A DNA stretch of 64,000 nucleotides from Arachidicoccus terrestris (GCF_020042345.1 NZ_CP083387.1:3844001-3908000), one strand, 5' to 3'; positions 55,082 through 63,286 are shown, counted from the first letter of the stretch. Made by a program: numbers and translations. Notes: generated by a model not told the origin, from the sequence alone.

Positions 55082-56770
55082 ATGAACATAGCAAATAAAA
55101 TATCTTCCATTGGCTATCTGTTTCTCTTATTGTTTTTTTTCGTTGTGAGTTCCAGTCGCGCACAGGCCTATTTGTCTCAGGAGGTTGAAATGGATATCAG
55201 CCATAAACCGTTAAGAAATGTACTGGATAGCATTGGACATCAGGCAGGGTTTATATTTTCTTATAACAGCTCGGACCTGCCGGGTGACAGTCTCGTGAGT
55301 TTTAAGGGGCATATGCCCGTAGATAGAGTTTTAGATCAATTATTACAGGAAAGATATGACTATAAAGTTATGCCGGGCTATGTTATTCTGCGCTATACCC
55401 CGTATTCCTTTAGGATTGAAACCCAACCACCTGTCCTGACAAGAAAAGGAGTGTTATTATCAGGGGTGATCGTAGATGAAAGTACTGGCAAAAAATTAAA
55501 GAATGTGAGCCTTTATGAAAAAACGAACCTGGTATCGGCATTAACGGATAAAAATGGCTATTTCCAGATACCGCTGATGAGTGACTCAGGGAGTATTACG
55601 TTAACGGTTAGTAAGCAGTGGTATCATGAAATTGTAATGACGATATTGCCTACCGTTAAGGTGGAGACAAAAGCAAGTAATATTGCAGCGATTGCTAATT
55701 CGGATACCGCTGGAGCGTCTTCTGTAAACCACTCTTTTTTGGACAAGATGTTTAGTTCTACAAGGCAACGAATTCAGAGCCTGAATATCAGTGATTTTAT
55801 GGCACATAGATCTTATCAGTTCTCTGTCATCCCTAAATGGAACACTAGGGGAGATCTTAGCGGCCAGGTGATCAGCAAGTTTTCCCTTAATCTTTTGGCG
55901 GGATATAATGCCGGTGTCCACGGTTTTGAAATGGGAACGATAGCGAACCTGAATAGAACAGAGATGGATGGGGTGCAGTTGTCCGGTATCATGAATGTAG
56001 TAGGAGGGCGGAGTAGTGGTTTTCAGGTAGCTGGTATAACCAACCAGGTTTATCAGGAGGCACATGGCGTGCAATTGGCAGGGTTACGTAACAAAGTAAA
56101 CCGTTCGTTTTCAGGATTACAAGCGGCTGGTATATATAATAAGGCCGGCGGAATTTTGGAGGGGCTTCAACTATCAGGAATTTTTAATAGTGCAGGTCAT
56201 TTGAAAGGAACCCAAATTTCCGGGGTGATTAATAAAGCAAGTACATCTTCTGGGTTCCAGCTAGGTCTGGTCAATTTGTTAGATACCGCCTCAGGTACCA
56301 GTGTAGGGATGGTTAATATCGCTCGCCATGGCGGGTTTTATCAACTTAGCATATTTGCCAGTGAATCCTCTCTGGCCAATATAGCCTTCAAGAGCGGCAG
56401 AGAAGCCTTTTATTCCAAGATCCTTTTTGGTATTGGCAATAAGGACGCAAGTGATTTCTATGTTGGTCTGGGTGTAGGCCACATATTTCCTTCTAAAAGA
56501 AGAATGAAAGTATCGTGGGATGGGGCCATTGAAAATTATATGCGCCATGACAATGATAAAGTCAACTTGGTATTTAAATCTTCTGTAGAGTTTCATTTTC
56601 CGTTAGCAGATGGTTTGGGAGTCTTTATAGGACCTTCCATTAATGTGTTTGGCAAGGGACAGGATCCTAAAAGACCTATTGAACTTCCTATGAAGGATTA
56701 TCCGACAATAAACCGGGGCAAAGATATTAGCGGTTGGGTTGGTATTAACGCGGGCATTGATGTTTTTTAA
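55082..56770 (+). CDS. secreted STN-domain protein with tandem surface repeats
   Basis: A 562-residue exported protein (signal peptide ending near SSRAQ). Residues about 34-105 are a secretin/TonB N-terminal (STN) short domain: LRNVLDSIGHQAGFIFSYNS, MPVDRVLDQLLQERYDYKV. A carboxypeptidase-regulatory-like segment (about 121-190: GVLLSGVIVDESTGKKLKNV) follows. From about 297 to 417 there are seven 15-16-residue repeats of the form GxQ(L/V)(A/S)G(I/L)xN, like the LA_2272 surface-repeat family of Leptospira. A beta-rich C-terminal part ends GWVGINAGIDVF. It sits between FecR and a TonB receptor, so it is a candidate signal relay; this is inference. Confidence 0.85.
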   Translation: MNIANKISSIGYLFLLLFFFVVSSSRAQAYLSQEVEMDISHKPLRNVLDSIGHQAGFIFSYNSSDLPGDSLVSFKGHMPVDRVLDQLLQERYDYKVMPGYVILRYTPYSFRIETQPPVLTRKGVLLSGVIVDESTGKKLKNVSLYEKTNLVSALTDKNGYFQIPLMSDSGSITLTVSKQWYHEIVMTILPTVKVETKASNIAAIANSDTAGASSVNHSFLDKMFSSTRQRIQSLNISDFMAHRSYQFSVIPKWNTRGDLSGQVISKFSLNLLAGYNAGVHGFEMGTIANLNRTEMDGVQLSGIMNVVGGRSSGFQVAGITNQVYQEAHGVQLAGLRNKVNRSFSGLQAAGIYNKAGGILEGLQLSGIFNSAGHLKGTQISGVINKASTSSGFQLGLVNLLDTASGTSVGMVNIARHGGFYQLSIFASESSLANIAFKSGREAFYSKILFGIGNKDASDFYVGLGVGHIFPSKRRMKVSWDGAIENYMRHDNDKVNLVFKSSVEFHFPLADGLGVFIGPSINVFGKGQDPKRPIELPMKDYPTINRGKDISGWVGINAGIDVF

Positions 56771-56955
56771 TCAGCATGTTAGAAAATTATATCGAGATAT
56801 TTTGGGTACATTTTGTTTTGCTTAGATCTAAATGTTAAAAAAACATATAGGTCAGAGTAGGGGGACGCCTTCCTTAGATGTCTTATTCCAAACCTGTTTT
56901 ACCATAAAATATAAATAATTACTGGTGTGAGCAATTTCAAGTTGTTCAGCTTAGG

Positions 56956-56977
56956 GAACCTTTGTCTTAAAAGGTTC
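56956..56977. other. hairpin in the STN protein-receptor spacer
   Basis: GAACCTTT / AAAGGTTC (8 bp, GTCTTA loop) has no T-run. It lies 54 nt before the receptor ATG and could be a regulatory hairpin. The rest of 56771-57031 has no clear signal. Confidence 0.35.
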
Positions 56978-57031
56978 GCTGGTCATCATGTTCTGTATTT
57001 ATCCGATTACAAAATATAAAATTCTTCAGTT

Positions 57032-59362
57032 ATGAAATGCTTCGTTGGCATTATGATATCAATGTTCTTTTGTACCGTTGTTGTTACCGGCCAGAGAATT
57101 ACCCAGAATATTAGAGGTGTAGTAAAGGATGCCGCATCAGGAAAGCCGATCGCTGCAGCGACTGTTATGATTCAAGGGAAGTCGACGGGCAGGGTAGCGG
57201 ACTCTTCCGGACATTTTCTGTTAAGCGATGTTCCTGTCGGAAGATACAATATTTTATTTAGCGCGGTAGGTTATGAGCCTACCTTGCTAGAAGATATTAT
57301 TGTATCTTCTGTTCAACAGCCGGAATTGTCTGTGGTATTAAGACTGTCTGCCAGCAAGCTCGAGGATATTATTGTACGTACCTCGGGCAAGAGTGGTGCT
57401 GCGGATAATATGGCAATCAGCAGTTCTCGCCAATTGAGCCCGGAACAGGCCAGCCGTTATGCCGGCGGTTTTGATGATCCTGCAAGATTGGTGTCTTCAT
57501 TTGCAGGTGTTTCCAGTAACGTTAGCTCCAACGGGATCGTTGTAAGAGGCAATAGCCCAAATTCACTACTGTGGCGCATGGAAGGAGTGGAGATTCCTAA
57601 TCCCAATCATTTCGCAGATCTGGATGGATTTGGTGGCGGCGCCCTAACGGCACTTAGTTCGAGATTATTATCCAGTGCAGATTTTTTGACCGGTGCATTT
57701 CCCGCGTCCTATAATAACGCACTATCTGGTGTGTTTGATGTTCATATGCGAACCGGAAGCACAAAGCAACGCGTTAATGCAGTTGGTTTAGGCCTAATAG
57801 GACTTGATGTCTCTTCTGAAGGGCCGTTCAAAAATGGCAGCAGCTCTTCTTACCTTTTCAACTACCGTTACTCGACGCTTGGGCTAATTGGGCCAATCAT
57901 TGGGAATAATGCAGGTGTGAATTTCCAGGATTTGTCTTTCAAATTAAATTTCCAGACCAAGAGATCCGGTACATTTTCACTATGGGGTATCGGACTGATC
58001 GATCACTCCGGGCAGGACCCGGAAAAAGACCGGGACAAGTGGGAATATCAAGATGATATGGAAAAGTCAGATGTGGATCAATACATGGGAACGATTGGCC
58101 TGACCCATGAAATTCTTCTATCCGGCAAGTCAATGCTAAAAAACACATTGGCGACGACGACCAGTGGTATTGACCTAAAAACAGATAGCTTGAATGTGAG
58201 CAATACATTGGTGCCGGAGAACCGCATCAAAAATAGCTATACCAATTATATTTTATCTTCTTCTTTGAAAACAAGATTTAATAGACGTCATACTAACCAA
58301 ACCGGAATCACCATTACCGGGTTACAATATAATCTGCTGATGCGTAACCAGCCTGAACTGAATGCGCCTTTAGAGACTTTTGCTGACGCGGATGGATCGA
58401 GCTTGCTGGTCTCAGGATATACAGAGTCATCTTTAAATTTAGGAAACAGGTGGACGTTGAATGGGGGGATTAACGGCCAGATTCTTATGCTTAATCATCA
58501 CTATACCGTAGAACCACGGCTTGCATTTAAGTATATGCTGAATGACAAACAGTTCTTGACTTTGGCTTACGGACTGCACAGTCGACTGGAAAGGATTAGC
58601 AGCTATTTTGTAAATGGCGGACAGGATGGGAAACAGCAGGTCAATAAAGATATGGATTTTACAAAGGCCCATCATTTAGTGATAGGATTTGATAAAAGAA
58701 TTAATGCTCAACTCCATTTTAAGGCAGAAGCGTATTACCAATACCTTTTTGATGTACCTGTTATAAGAGATAGTTCGTTCTCTCTCATCAATTTGGAAGA
58801 TGACTGGTTTTTTGATGCTGCATTGCAGAATACTGGTAAGGGCAGGAACTATGGTATAGATTTGACATTGGAGAAGTATATGACACGTGGTTTCTATTGG
58901 ATGTTTACCGGATCGGTCTTTAAATCCCAATATATGGGCGGTGATCAATTCTGGAGAGATACCCGGTATGACCGAAATTATGTATTTAATTTATTGGCAG
59001 GAAAGGAGTGGCAATTGGGCAAGTTTAAACAAAAAACCTTTGGCGTAAATGCGCGGATCAGCTATCAAGGAGGAGATCATTATTCCCCTTTGGATATGGA
59101 TGCTTCCTTGGCAACGAAGGATGCCGTTTACAATGAGCGTGATGCTTTTTCGAAACAATATGATCCGGCATTCGTGACACATCTTACGATCAATTACAAA
59201 ATTAATCGTAAGAAAAGTGTCCATGAGCTGTCTTTAAAAATTATTAATGCCAATGGATATCGTGAACATTTTGGTTTTGCATATAATTATCTGACAGGCA
59301 AAATGGAGGATTATCGGGAAGCGTTATTTATTCCCAATTTGAGTTATACTATGACCTTTTAA
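57032..59362 (+). CDS. TonB-dependent outer-membrane receptor, no STN domain
   Basis: A 776-residue outer-membrane receptor. The signal peptide ends near VVVTGQ. A carboxypeptidase-regulatory-like domain covers about 25-105 (NIRGVVKDAASGKPIAAATV), then the plug (about 130-235: ASSRYAGGFDDPARLVSSFA, GIVVRGNSPNSLLWRMEGVE) and a 22-strand barrel to the C-terminal Phe (LSYTMTF). There is no SusD partner. No STN domain is present at the N-terminus, although sigma and anti-sigma genes are upstream; the STN domain is on the preceding gene. The ligand is unknown. It is shorter than SusC proteins and resembles single-component oligomer/siderophore-type receptors. Confidence 0.92.
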   Translation: MKCFVGIMISMFFCTVVVTGQRITQNIRGVVKDAASGKPIAAATVMIQGKSTGRVADSSGHFLLSDVPVGRYNILFSAVGYEPTLLEDIIVSSVQQPELSVVLRLSASKLEDIIVRTSGKSGAADNMAISSSRQLSPEQASRYAGGFDDPARLVSSFAGVSSNVSSNGIVVRGNSPNSLLWRMEGVEIPNPNHFADLDGFGGGALTALSSRLLSSADFLTGAFPASYNNALSGVFDVHMRTGSTKQRVNAVGLGLIGLDVSSEGPFKNGSSSSYLFNYRYSTLGLIGPIIGNNAGVNFQDLSFKLNFQTKRSGTFSLWGIGLIDHSGQDPEKDRDKWEYQDDMEKSDVDQYMGTIGLTHEILLSGKSMLKNTLATTTSGIDLKTDSLNVSNTLVPENRIKNSYTNYILSSSLKTRFNRRHTNQTGITITGLQYNLLMRNQPELNAPLETFADADGSSLLVSGYTESSLNLGNRWTLNGGINGQILMLNHHYTVEPRLAFKYMLNDKQFLTLAYGLHSRLERISSYFVNGGQDGKQQVNKDMDFTKAHHLVIGFDKRINAQLHFKAEAYYQYLFDVPVIRDSSFSLINLEDDWFFDAALQNTGKGRNYGIDLTLEKYMTRGFYWMFTGSVFKSQYMGGDQFWRDTRYDRNYVFNLLAGKEWQLGKFKQKTFGVNARISYQGGDHYSPLDMDASLATKDAVYNERDAFSKQYDPAFVTHLTINYKINRKKSVHELSLKIINANGYREHFGFAYNYLTGKMEDYREALFIPNLSYTMTF

Positions 59363-59379
59363 TGTAACTAAACATTATT

Positions 59380-59556
59380 TTAGTTGCATAGTATTAAGCC
59401 CTTAAACACTGAAAATCCTTCGTGTTTGAGGGCTTTGTTTTGGTTAATGGCTAAACCGAACACCTTCTCAATATTCTGTTTGCAGAGGTAGATGGACTCC
59501 AATGGGCTTGTTATGGTACCCGTAAGCATTCTTGTATTTTTAAGGCCCCATGTCAT
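59380..59556 (-). CDS. possible 58-residue ORF coupled to the XRE gene
   Basis: This minus-strand frame begins with an ATG that overlaps the XRE stop (ATGA) and encodes 58 residues, beginning MTWGLKNTRMLTGTITSPLE. Its codons look protein-like, but the 3' third coincides with the receptor terminator hairpin (59396-59435), so part of the open frame may be fortuitous. No family is recognised. It may be a relic fragment rather than a functional gene. Confidence 0.25.
   Translation of the reverse strand: MTWGLKNTRMLTGTITSPLESIYLCKQNIEKVFGLAINQNKALKHEGFSVFKGLILCN
59396..59435 (+). terminator. terminator of the receptor gene
   Basis: AAGCCCTTAAACAC / GTGTTTGAGGGCTT (14 bp, one G-U) followed by TGTTTTG, 33 nt after the stop of the TonB receptor. 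Confidence 0.8.
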
Positions 59557-59945
59557 TTTGCTTCAATTAACTTTTCTAACTTCTCAATTAAATCCTTTTG
59601 TTGTTGCAACATTCGCTCGTATAATTCGACCATTTTATCGAGAGGGTTGAATGTCGGGTGGTAATTATAAGCAAAGCCAGTTCCATTATCATTAGCAGTA
59701 AAATTATTAGATATAATATTTACGGCCAGCTCCTCGTCAAAATTCTGAATGGCTTCAGCCGGAATTTTTAAGGCGTCAGAGATTTGTCGGAGCAGGGGAG
59801 CATCAATCTTTTCTTTTTGTTCCAGCAGTGATACTTTCTTCTGATTCCAGTCTTCTCCCAATTCTCGGGCGAGGGATTCCTGCTTTATATTCAGCATCTC
59901 ACGGAAGCGTTTTACATTTCTTCCTTCATGTATTGTATGTTCCAT
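59553..59945 (-). CDS. XRE-type helix-turn-helix regulator with coiled-coil tail
   Basis: A 130-residue protein. The HTH (residues 8-65) is NVKRFREMLNIKQESLAREL, then QKKVSLLEQKEKIDAPLLRQ and ISDALKIPAEAI. After a linker with FNPLDKM, the last 30 residues are a strong coiled coil (VELYERMLQQQKDLIEKLEK). This arrangement is frequent among accessory regulators in Bacteroidota. It is on the minus strand with a -7 box at 59969-59976. No target is recognised; it may control the neighbouring accessory genes. Confidence 0.88.
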   Translation of the reverse strand: MEHTIHEGRNVKRFREMLNIKQESLARELGEDWNQKKVSLLEQKEKIDAPLLRQISDALKIPAEAIQNFDEELAVNIISNNFTANDNGTGFAYNYHPTFNPLDKMVELYERMLQQQKDLIEKLEKLIEAK

Positions 59946-59968
59946 TGGCTAAGTGTTTTATATGCGGC

Positions 59969-59976
59969 CAAAGGTA
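59969..59976 (-). promoter_or_regulatory. -7 box of the XRE gene
   Basis: TACCTTTG on the minus strand, 23 nt before the ATG at 59945, exact consensus. No -33 element is clear. Confidence 0.45.
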
Positions 59977-60263
59977 ATTTATCTTTTCACTATTTTTCTG
60001 GTAAAAAGTGGAAAATATGAGAGTATATCGGGAATATTACCCCGGCAGTTTACCTGCCTGGGGCTTCAGTTGACAGGATGTGGTCATTCATACCAGAAAT
60101 TTATATTATTTTTTGACCAGATAATATCGTTATATTTTTTTATAATCAAACCGGTGTGAAAATAGATAAAATATTCCTTTAGATGGAATAAAATACTCCT
60201 TCAGAAAAGAATCTCTTTTTAAGAATTTGGCGATTTTCGTTATTGAAAATATGCTTGACTTGA
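59977..60263. other. AT-rich spacer without a supported gene
   Basis: About 290 nt, mostly A/T, between the XRE promoter and the pseudogene. A 68-codon plus-strand frame (59953-60159) is open but overlaps the XRE promoter and has no motif. Confidence 0.4.
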
Positions 60264-60359
60264 TCAGTCAATTTACAAGCTGGATTTGCCATCAGCAGGA
60301 AGAAGAAAAAAAGATTTTTAGATATTAGAGATGAAGATATTATAAACAGTAATTTTTAA

Positions 60360-60662
60360 TCTTTGGGAAGGTCTGAAACCGAACAATGGACTGATTTTCA
60401 GAGATTATTGCCAAAAGATGAAATGCTAGATCCCTATAAAGCTTTTGGAAGAATATTTCGGCATTGCAGCCAGGATAAGTTGTATAATATAATTAAATAG
60501 TTGTTAGAAGATGCATGTGGAAGTTATGGTACGGACCCTTACCAGAATACCCTTGAAGTTCATGTGTGTCTAACCAAGAACTTTGAAGCAGCGCATTTGA
60601 TTTACGTACGAGAGTTAGGGCATGTTAGAAACTGGCGGTTAGACAAGATTAATAAAAATTAA
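60360..60662 (+). pseudogene. interrupted gene fragment upstream of the nucleotidyltransferase-like gene
   Basis: One reading frame encodes two protein-like segments separated by a TAG at 60498-60500. The first (60360-60497) contains SETEQWTDFQRLLPKDEMLD and PYKAFGRIF. The second (60501-60659) contains DPYQNTLEVHVCLTKNFEAA and HLIYVRELGH. The frame ends in TAA at 60660. A TAA at 60357 closes it upstream, although the same frame was open from 60264. The composition and the VHV..L...FEAAHLIYVRE pattern resemble small proteins that accompany HEPN/nucleotidyltransferase genes in Bacteroidota, as best I recall. No start codon is evident, so it looks like a decaying gene. Confidence 0.5.
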
Positions 60663-60687
60663 ATTGTGGACATAAATCTATAAACTA

Positions 60688-61476
60688 ATGAAGCGACATA
60701 CATCAATGAGCCATTTCTCAGGAAAAGAACAACAAACGTTGTTAAGGTTAAAGAACAAAATTGTGAAGCTGTATAAACCGCTTATGGTTTACTTGATTGG
60801 CTGTGAGAGTTCCAGCCATTTAAGCAGGAATTGCTTTGATAATCCACGAAATGAATCTCGATGGAATTTCTCATGCGATTTACTGCTGATTCTGCCTAAA
60901 GGAAGGTGTCTTCCTGAAAATGCCTCGAAGGAATTAATGAATTTAAGTAAAGAATACCGACATATACGTTTGCTATCACATTCATTGGATTTTGTAGATG
61001 AAAAATTACAGGAGTATTCGCTATTTTTTTGCTGGATACAACGCCGTGCAATAGTCTTATATGTAAAAGACGATTTGCGAGTGAAACTTCCGGAGCCGGT
61101 TAAAAATATGAAGCAATATGAGAAGCAGGCGCAGAATTTTTTTACGAACAATCCGGATTACAATGGTTACGAGGAAATTAGGTTGTCACCGTTGCCGAAA
61201 AAATGCATAGCAGTAGAAGAGCGGGCTGAGCTATTGAAAGAGAATCTAGAGCTGACTATAAAATTGCAGCATGTGATGGGGCGATTTTTAAGTGTAAGAG
61301 GGGCGAGTCAGCGTATTCGGAGGGAAATGATTCGATTTGTAAAGGCGCAGAGGAAGAGTGCAGGGGATGAGATGTCAGGTAAATTCGACCGCATTTTCTG
61401 TGATTATGAAGAACTTTTGGATTTTTTTGATTTTGCAGAGAGTGAAATTCTTAACCAATATAAAGAGCTTCTGTAA
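60688..61476 (+). CDS. degenerate nucleotidyltransferase-fold protein (MNT/HEPN-like)
   Basis: A 262-residue protein. Residues about 12-55 look like a polymerase-beta-type nucleotidyltransferase core: KIVKLYKPLMVYLIGCESSS, a loop, then WNFSCDLLLIL. The usual GS motif is GCESS and the first catalytic Asp of the DxD is replaced by Ser, so catalysis may be lost. A second helical half (about 145-262: EERAELLKENLELTIKLQHV and onwards) has a HEPN-like helical-bundle look, but I see no Rx4-6H motif. An alternative start is Met7. It lies 25 nt downstream of the pseudogene. Toxin-antitoxin or signalling roles are possible; not established. Confidence 0.65.
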   Translation: MKRHTSMSHFSGKEQQTLLRLKNKIVKLYKPLMVYLIGCESSSHLSRNCFDNPRNESRWNFSCDLLLILPKGRCLPENASKELMNLSKEYRHIRLLSHSLDFVDEKLQEYSLFFCWIQRRAIVLYVKDDLRVKLPEPVKNMKQYEKQAQNFFTNNPDYNGYEEIRLSPLPKKCIAVEERAELLKENLELTIKLQHVMGRFLSVRGASQRIRREMIRFVKAQRKSAGDEMSGKFDRIFCDYEELLDFFDFAESEILNQYKELL

Positions 61477-61503
61477 TTATTCAGGTTGTATATTTATAAG
61501 AAG

Positions 61504-61872
61504 TTATGAAAATGTTTTGGCAAGGGAGATTAAAATACAAACGATAAATAAGGTCACGTTCGTGACAACATTCCTTGGTTCATTTTTCCTATAATGAATG
61601 ACAGCGGCAAAGGGCATTATCAATGCCAGACACAAGGCTGAAAGAGGGGTGAGCCAAGGCAGCATGTTAATGGCTGTTGGCAAGATTAACGCAATAGATC
61701 CGGCAATTTCTGAGATGCCAATGAATTTTATGAATGCCGGATGCAGTCCTTCAACGCCCGTCTGACCCATTGTTATCAATTTCATTTCTGAGAATATTGA
61801 TTTACATATTCCTGAATATAGAAATATGATGGCACTGACGATCTGCAAAACCCAAACAATAGTATTTATCAT
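61504..61872 (-). CDS. DoxX-family membrane protein
   Basis: A 122-residue, four-helix inner-membrane protein of the DoxX/DoxD group. Helices are visible at TIVWVLQIVSAIIFLYSGIC, FIKFIGISEIAGSIALILP, WLTPLSALCLALIMPFAAVI and VTNVTLFIVCILISL. GSIALILP is typical. DoxX proteins are linked to redox/thiosulfate or quinone functions, but this short form is not characterised. The Crp/Fnr gene lies upstream on the same strand with a 71-nt spacer holding an FNR-like box. Confidence 0.88.
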   Translation of the reverse strand: MINTIVWVLQIVSAIIFLYSGICKSIFSEMKLITMGQTGVEGLHPAFIKFIGISEIAGSIALILPTAINMLPWLTPLSALCLALIMPFAAVIHYRKNEPRNVVTNVTLFIVCILISLAKTFS

Positions 61873-61879
61873 GGTTTAT

Positions 61880-61892
61880 TATCATTTTGATA
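61880..61892. promoter_or_regulatory. second dyad in front of doxX-like gene
   Basis: TATCA-TTT-TGATA is 8 nt upstream of the doxX-like ATG. It may be a second half-binding site or an unrelated dyad. Confidence 0.35.
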
Positions 61893-61925
61893 TAACAAAG
61901 GTTGGATTTACTGGCGAGAGTTTCT

Positions 61926-61939
61926 TTGACATTTATCAA
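61926..61939. promoter_or_regulatory. Crp/Fnr-type box upstream of the DoxX gene
   Basis: TTGACATTTATCAA differs from the FNR consensus TTGAT-N4-ATCAA at one position. It lies between the stop of the Crp/Fnr gene (61944) and the DoxX start, 54 nt upstream of the ATG. Confidence 0.5.
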
Positions 61940-61943
61940 AAAA

Positions 61944-62507
61944 TCAAAGCTTGGCTCGTATTCTGCTTAAGGTTTCCTGTGTAATACCAAGGTAGGATGC
62001 AATCATACCCAATGGTACGCGCTGTATAAAAGAAGGATTTGTTTGCATAAGCTTGCGATAGCGGTCGGCAGCGGCGACAAAATGCAAGTCGTCGAACTTT
62101 TGTTGCAATTGGATCAATCCGAACGATAGCAATTTTCTTGTAAAGGTTTCAATGCTGTGATATTTAAGGCAGAGTGCATTGAGATCGTCATAGTGGAGTG
62201 CATAGAGAATACTGTCCTCCAGGAGATCGATTCCCCGCCTGTCTGGTTGGCGTGTAATAAAACTAATGATCGAACAGGCGAATGAGTTTTCATCACTTAT
62301 CCAGTCGGTGATCTCTTTGCCATCTTTCAGATAATAAGTTCGGGTTAGCCCTTGATCAAGGAAAAACAGAAAATTGCATGTCGTATCTGGTTTTACCAGT
62401 TTATGGCTTTTAGGTAAAGTCAACTTTTTAAGACAGGATGCTAAATCCTGTCTGCTTACTTCAGAAAGTGTGACAAATTGTGAAACGATTGAAAAAAAAC
62501 TTTCCAT
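61944..62507 (-). CDS. Crp/Fnr-family transcriptional regulator
   Basis: A 187-residue regulator. The cyclic-nucleotide-binding fold occupies about 20-120 (HKLVKPDTTCNFLFFLDQGL, DGKEITDWIS, FACSIISFITRQPDRRGI) and the C-terminal HTH is IQRVPLGMIASYLGITQETL then SRIR. No four-Cys FeS motif is visible, so oxygen sensing is not implied. Its -7 box is TATATTTG at 62569-62576. The box in front of the DoxX gene suggests direct control of that gene. Confidence 0.9.
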   Translation of the reverse strand: MESFFSIVSQFVTLSEVSRQDLASCLKKLTLPKSHKLVKPDTTCNFLFFLDQGLTRTYYLKDGKEITDWISDENSFACSIISFITRQPDRRGIDLLEDSILYALHYDDLNALCLKYHSIETFTRKLLSFGLIQLQQKFDDLHFVAAADRYRKLMQTNPSFIQRVPLGMIASYLGITQETLSRIRAKL

Positions 62508-62568
62508 CTTTTAAGATAATACTGTTTGACCGCTCAACCAAATTGATCCATTTATTCATGCTTAAAAC

Positions 62569-62576
62569 CAAATATA
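62569..62576 (-). promoter_or_regulatory. -7 box of the Crp/Fnr gene
   Basis: TATATTTG on the minus strand fits TAnnTTTG, 61 nt before the ATG at 62507. Confidence 0.4.
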
Positions 62577-62964
62577 AATGCAGAAAAATGGGTCAAATTC
62601 TTCAGATATTCTTATAAATAATTGATTTTCATTTAAAAACGAAATTGTGTTGAACTTGCCAATAGTTTAGTGAGAAATCTTAATTATTATGTTAAGTAGA
62701 AATCGCTGTCGTTATGGAAGGAATTTGAAAGTGACGGGGAATTTTCACCGGCCATTCCATTAATTACACATGGAGGTCTTAATCTCGCATTTCTGGAAAC
62801 AATTTCCATAAGATCATAAAATCTATGCTAAAATTAAGGCGCCGATACTACTTGATAAAAAATCCTTTTGCCATTAACAACAGTTAGAACACCGATATGG
62901 AATGCAGTCCTACAAAGCTCAATAATTGTAAAAATTTCCTATAATTTATATTATGAAAATTTTT
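62577..62964. other. gene-poor stretch left of the element
   Basis: No complete gene is supported. A 38-codon open stretch at about 62700-62815 (plus strand; contains LWKEFESDGEFSPAIPLITH) looks protein-like but lacks a start codon and is bounded by stops, so it may be a relic. Confidence 0.35.
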
Positions 62965-63138
62965 AAAGTGTAGGCTGTACAACACTTTCAGAGGGAGGGG
63001 AAAAAAGCGGTTAAATAGAGTAACCGCAGCAAAGAACTACACCAAAGATAATGCATAAAATTTAACATAGCCAAATAAAAAGCAGAAATATTTTACTACT
63101 GTTCCAAGTAGTTCCAGAAACGGGAATTTTGGAACAGT
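62965..63138. repeat. cluster of three inverted repeats at the edge of a probable mobile element
   Basis: Three hairpins occur in 174 nt: AAAGTGT / ACACTTT (62965-62988), GCGGTTA / TAACCGC (63007-63027), and ACTGTTCCAA / TTGGAACAGT (63098-63138) with an inner TTCC / GGAA. The last contains several copies of TTCC/GGAA. None has a T-run. The clustering in front of an accessory gene is suggestive of an origin or recombination/binding region. Confidence 0.45.
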
Positions 63139-63161
63139 GGGAGAGAAGAGAAAGACAAAAT

Positions 63162-63187
63162 TTTATATTGAACTTTTCATAGACAAG
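63162..63187 (+). repeat. 26-bp direct repeat, left copy
   Basis: TTTATATTGAACTTTTCATA then GACAAG; it matches the copy at 63287-63312 with two mismatches. Confidence 0.6.
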
Positions 63188-63286
63188 AAATAAACAAGAG
63201 AATATGAGGTAAAAGAAAGCAGAAAACAAAAACGCCACCGCTCCAAGATTCCCATTATTGGGACTGTTTGTAACGATGGCAATAAC

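Noticed and set aside
59953-60159. 68-codon plus-strand frame
   Set aside because: It overlaps the XRE promoter, is mainly hydrophobic AT-codon sequence and has no motif.
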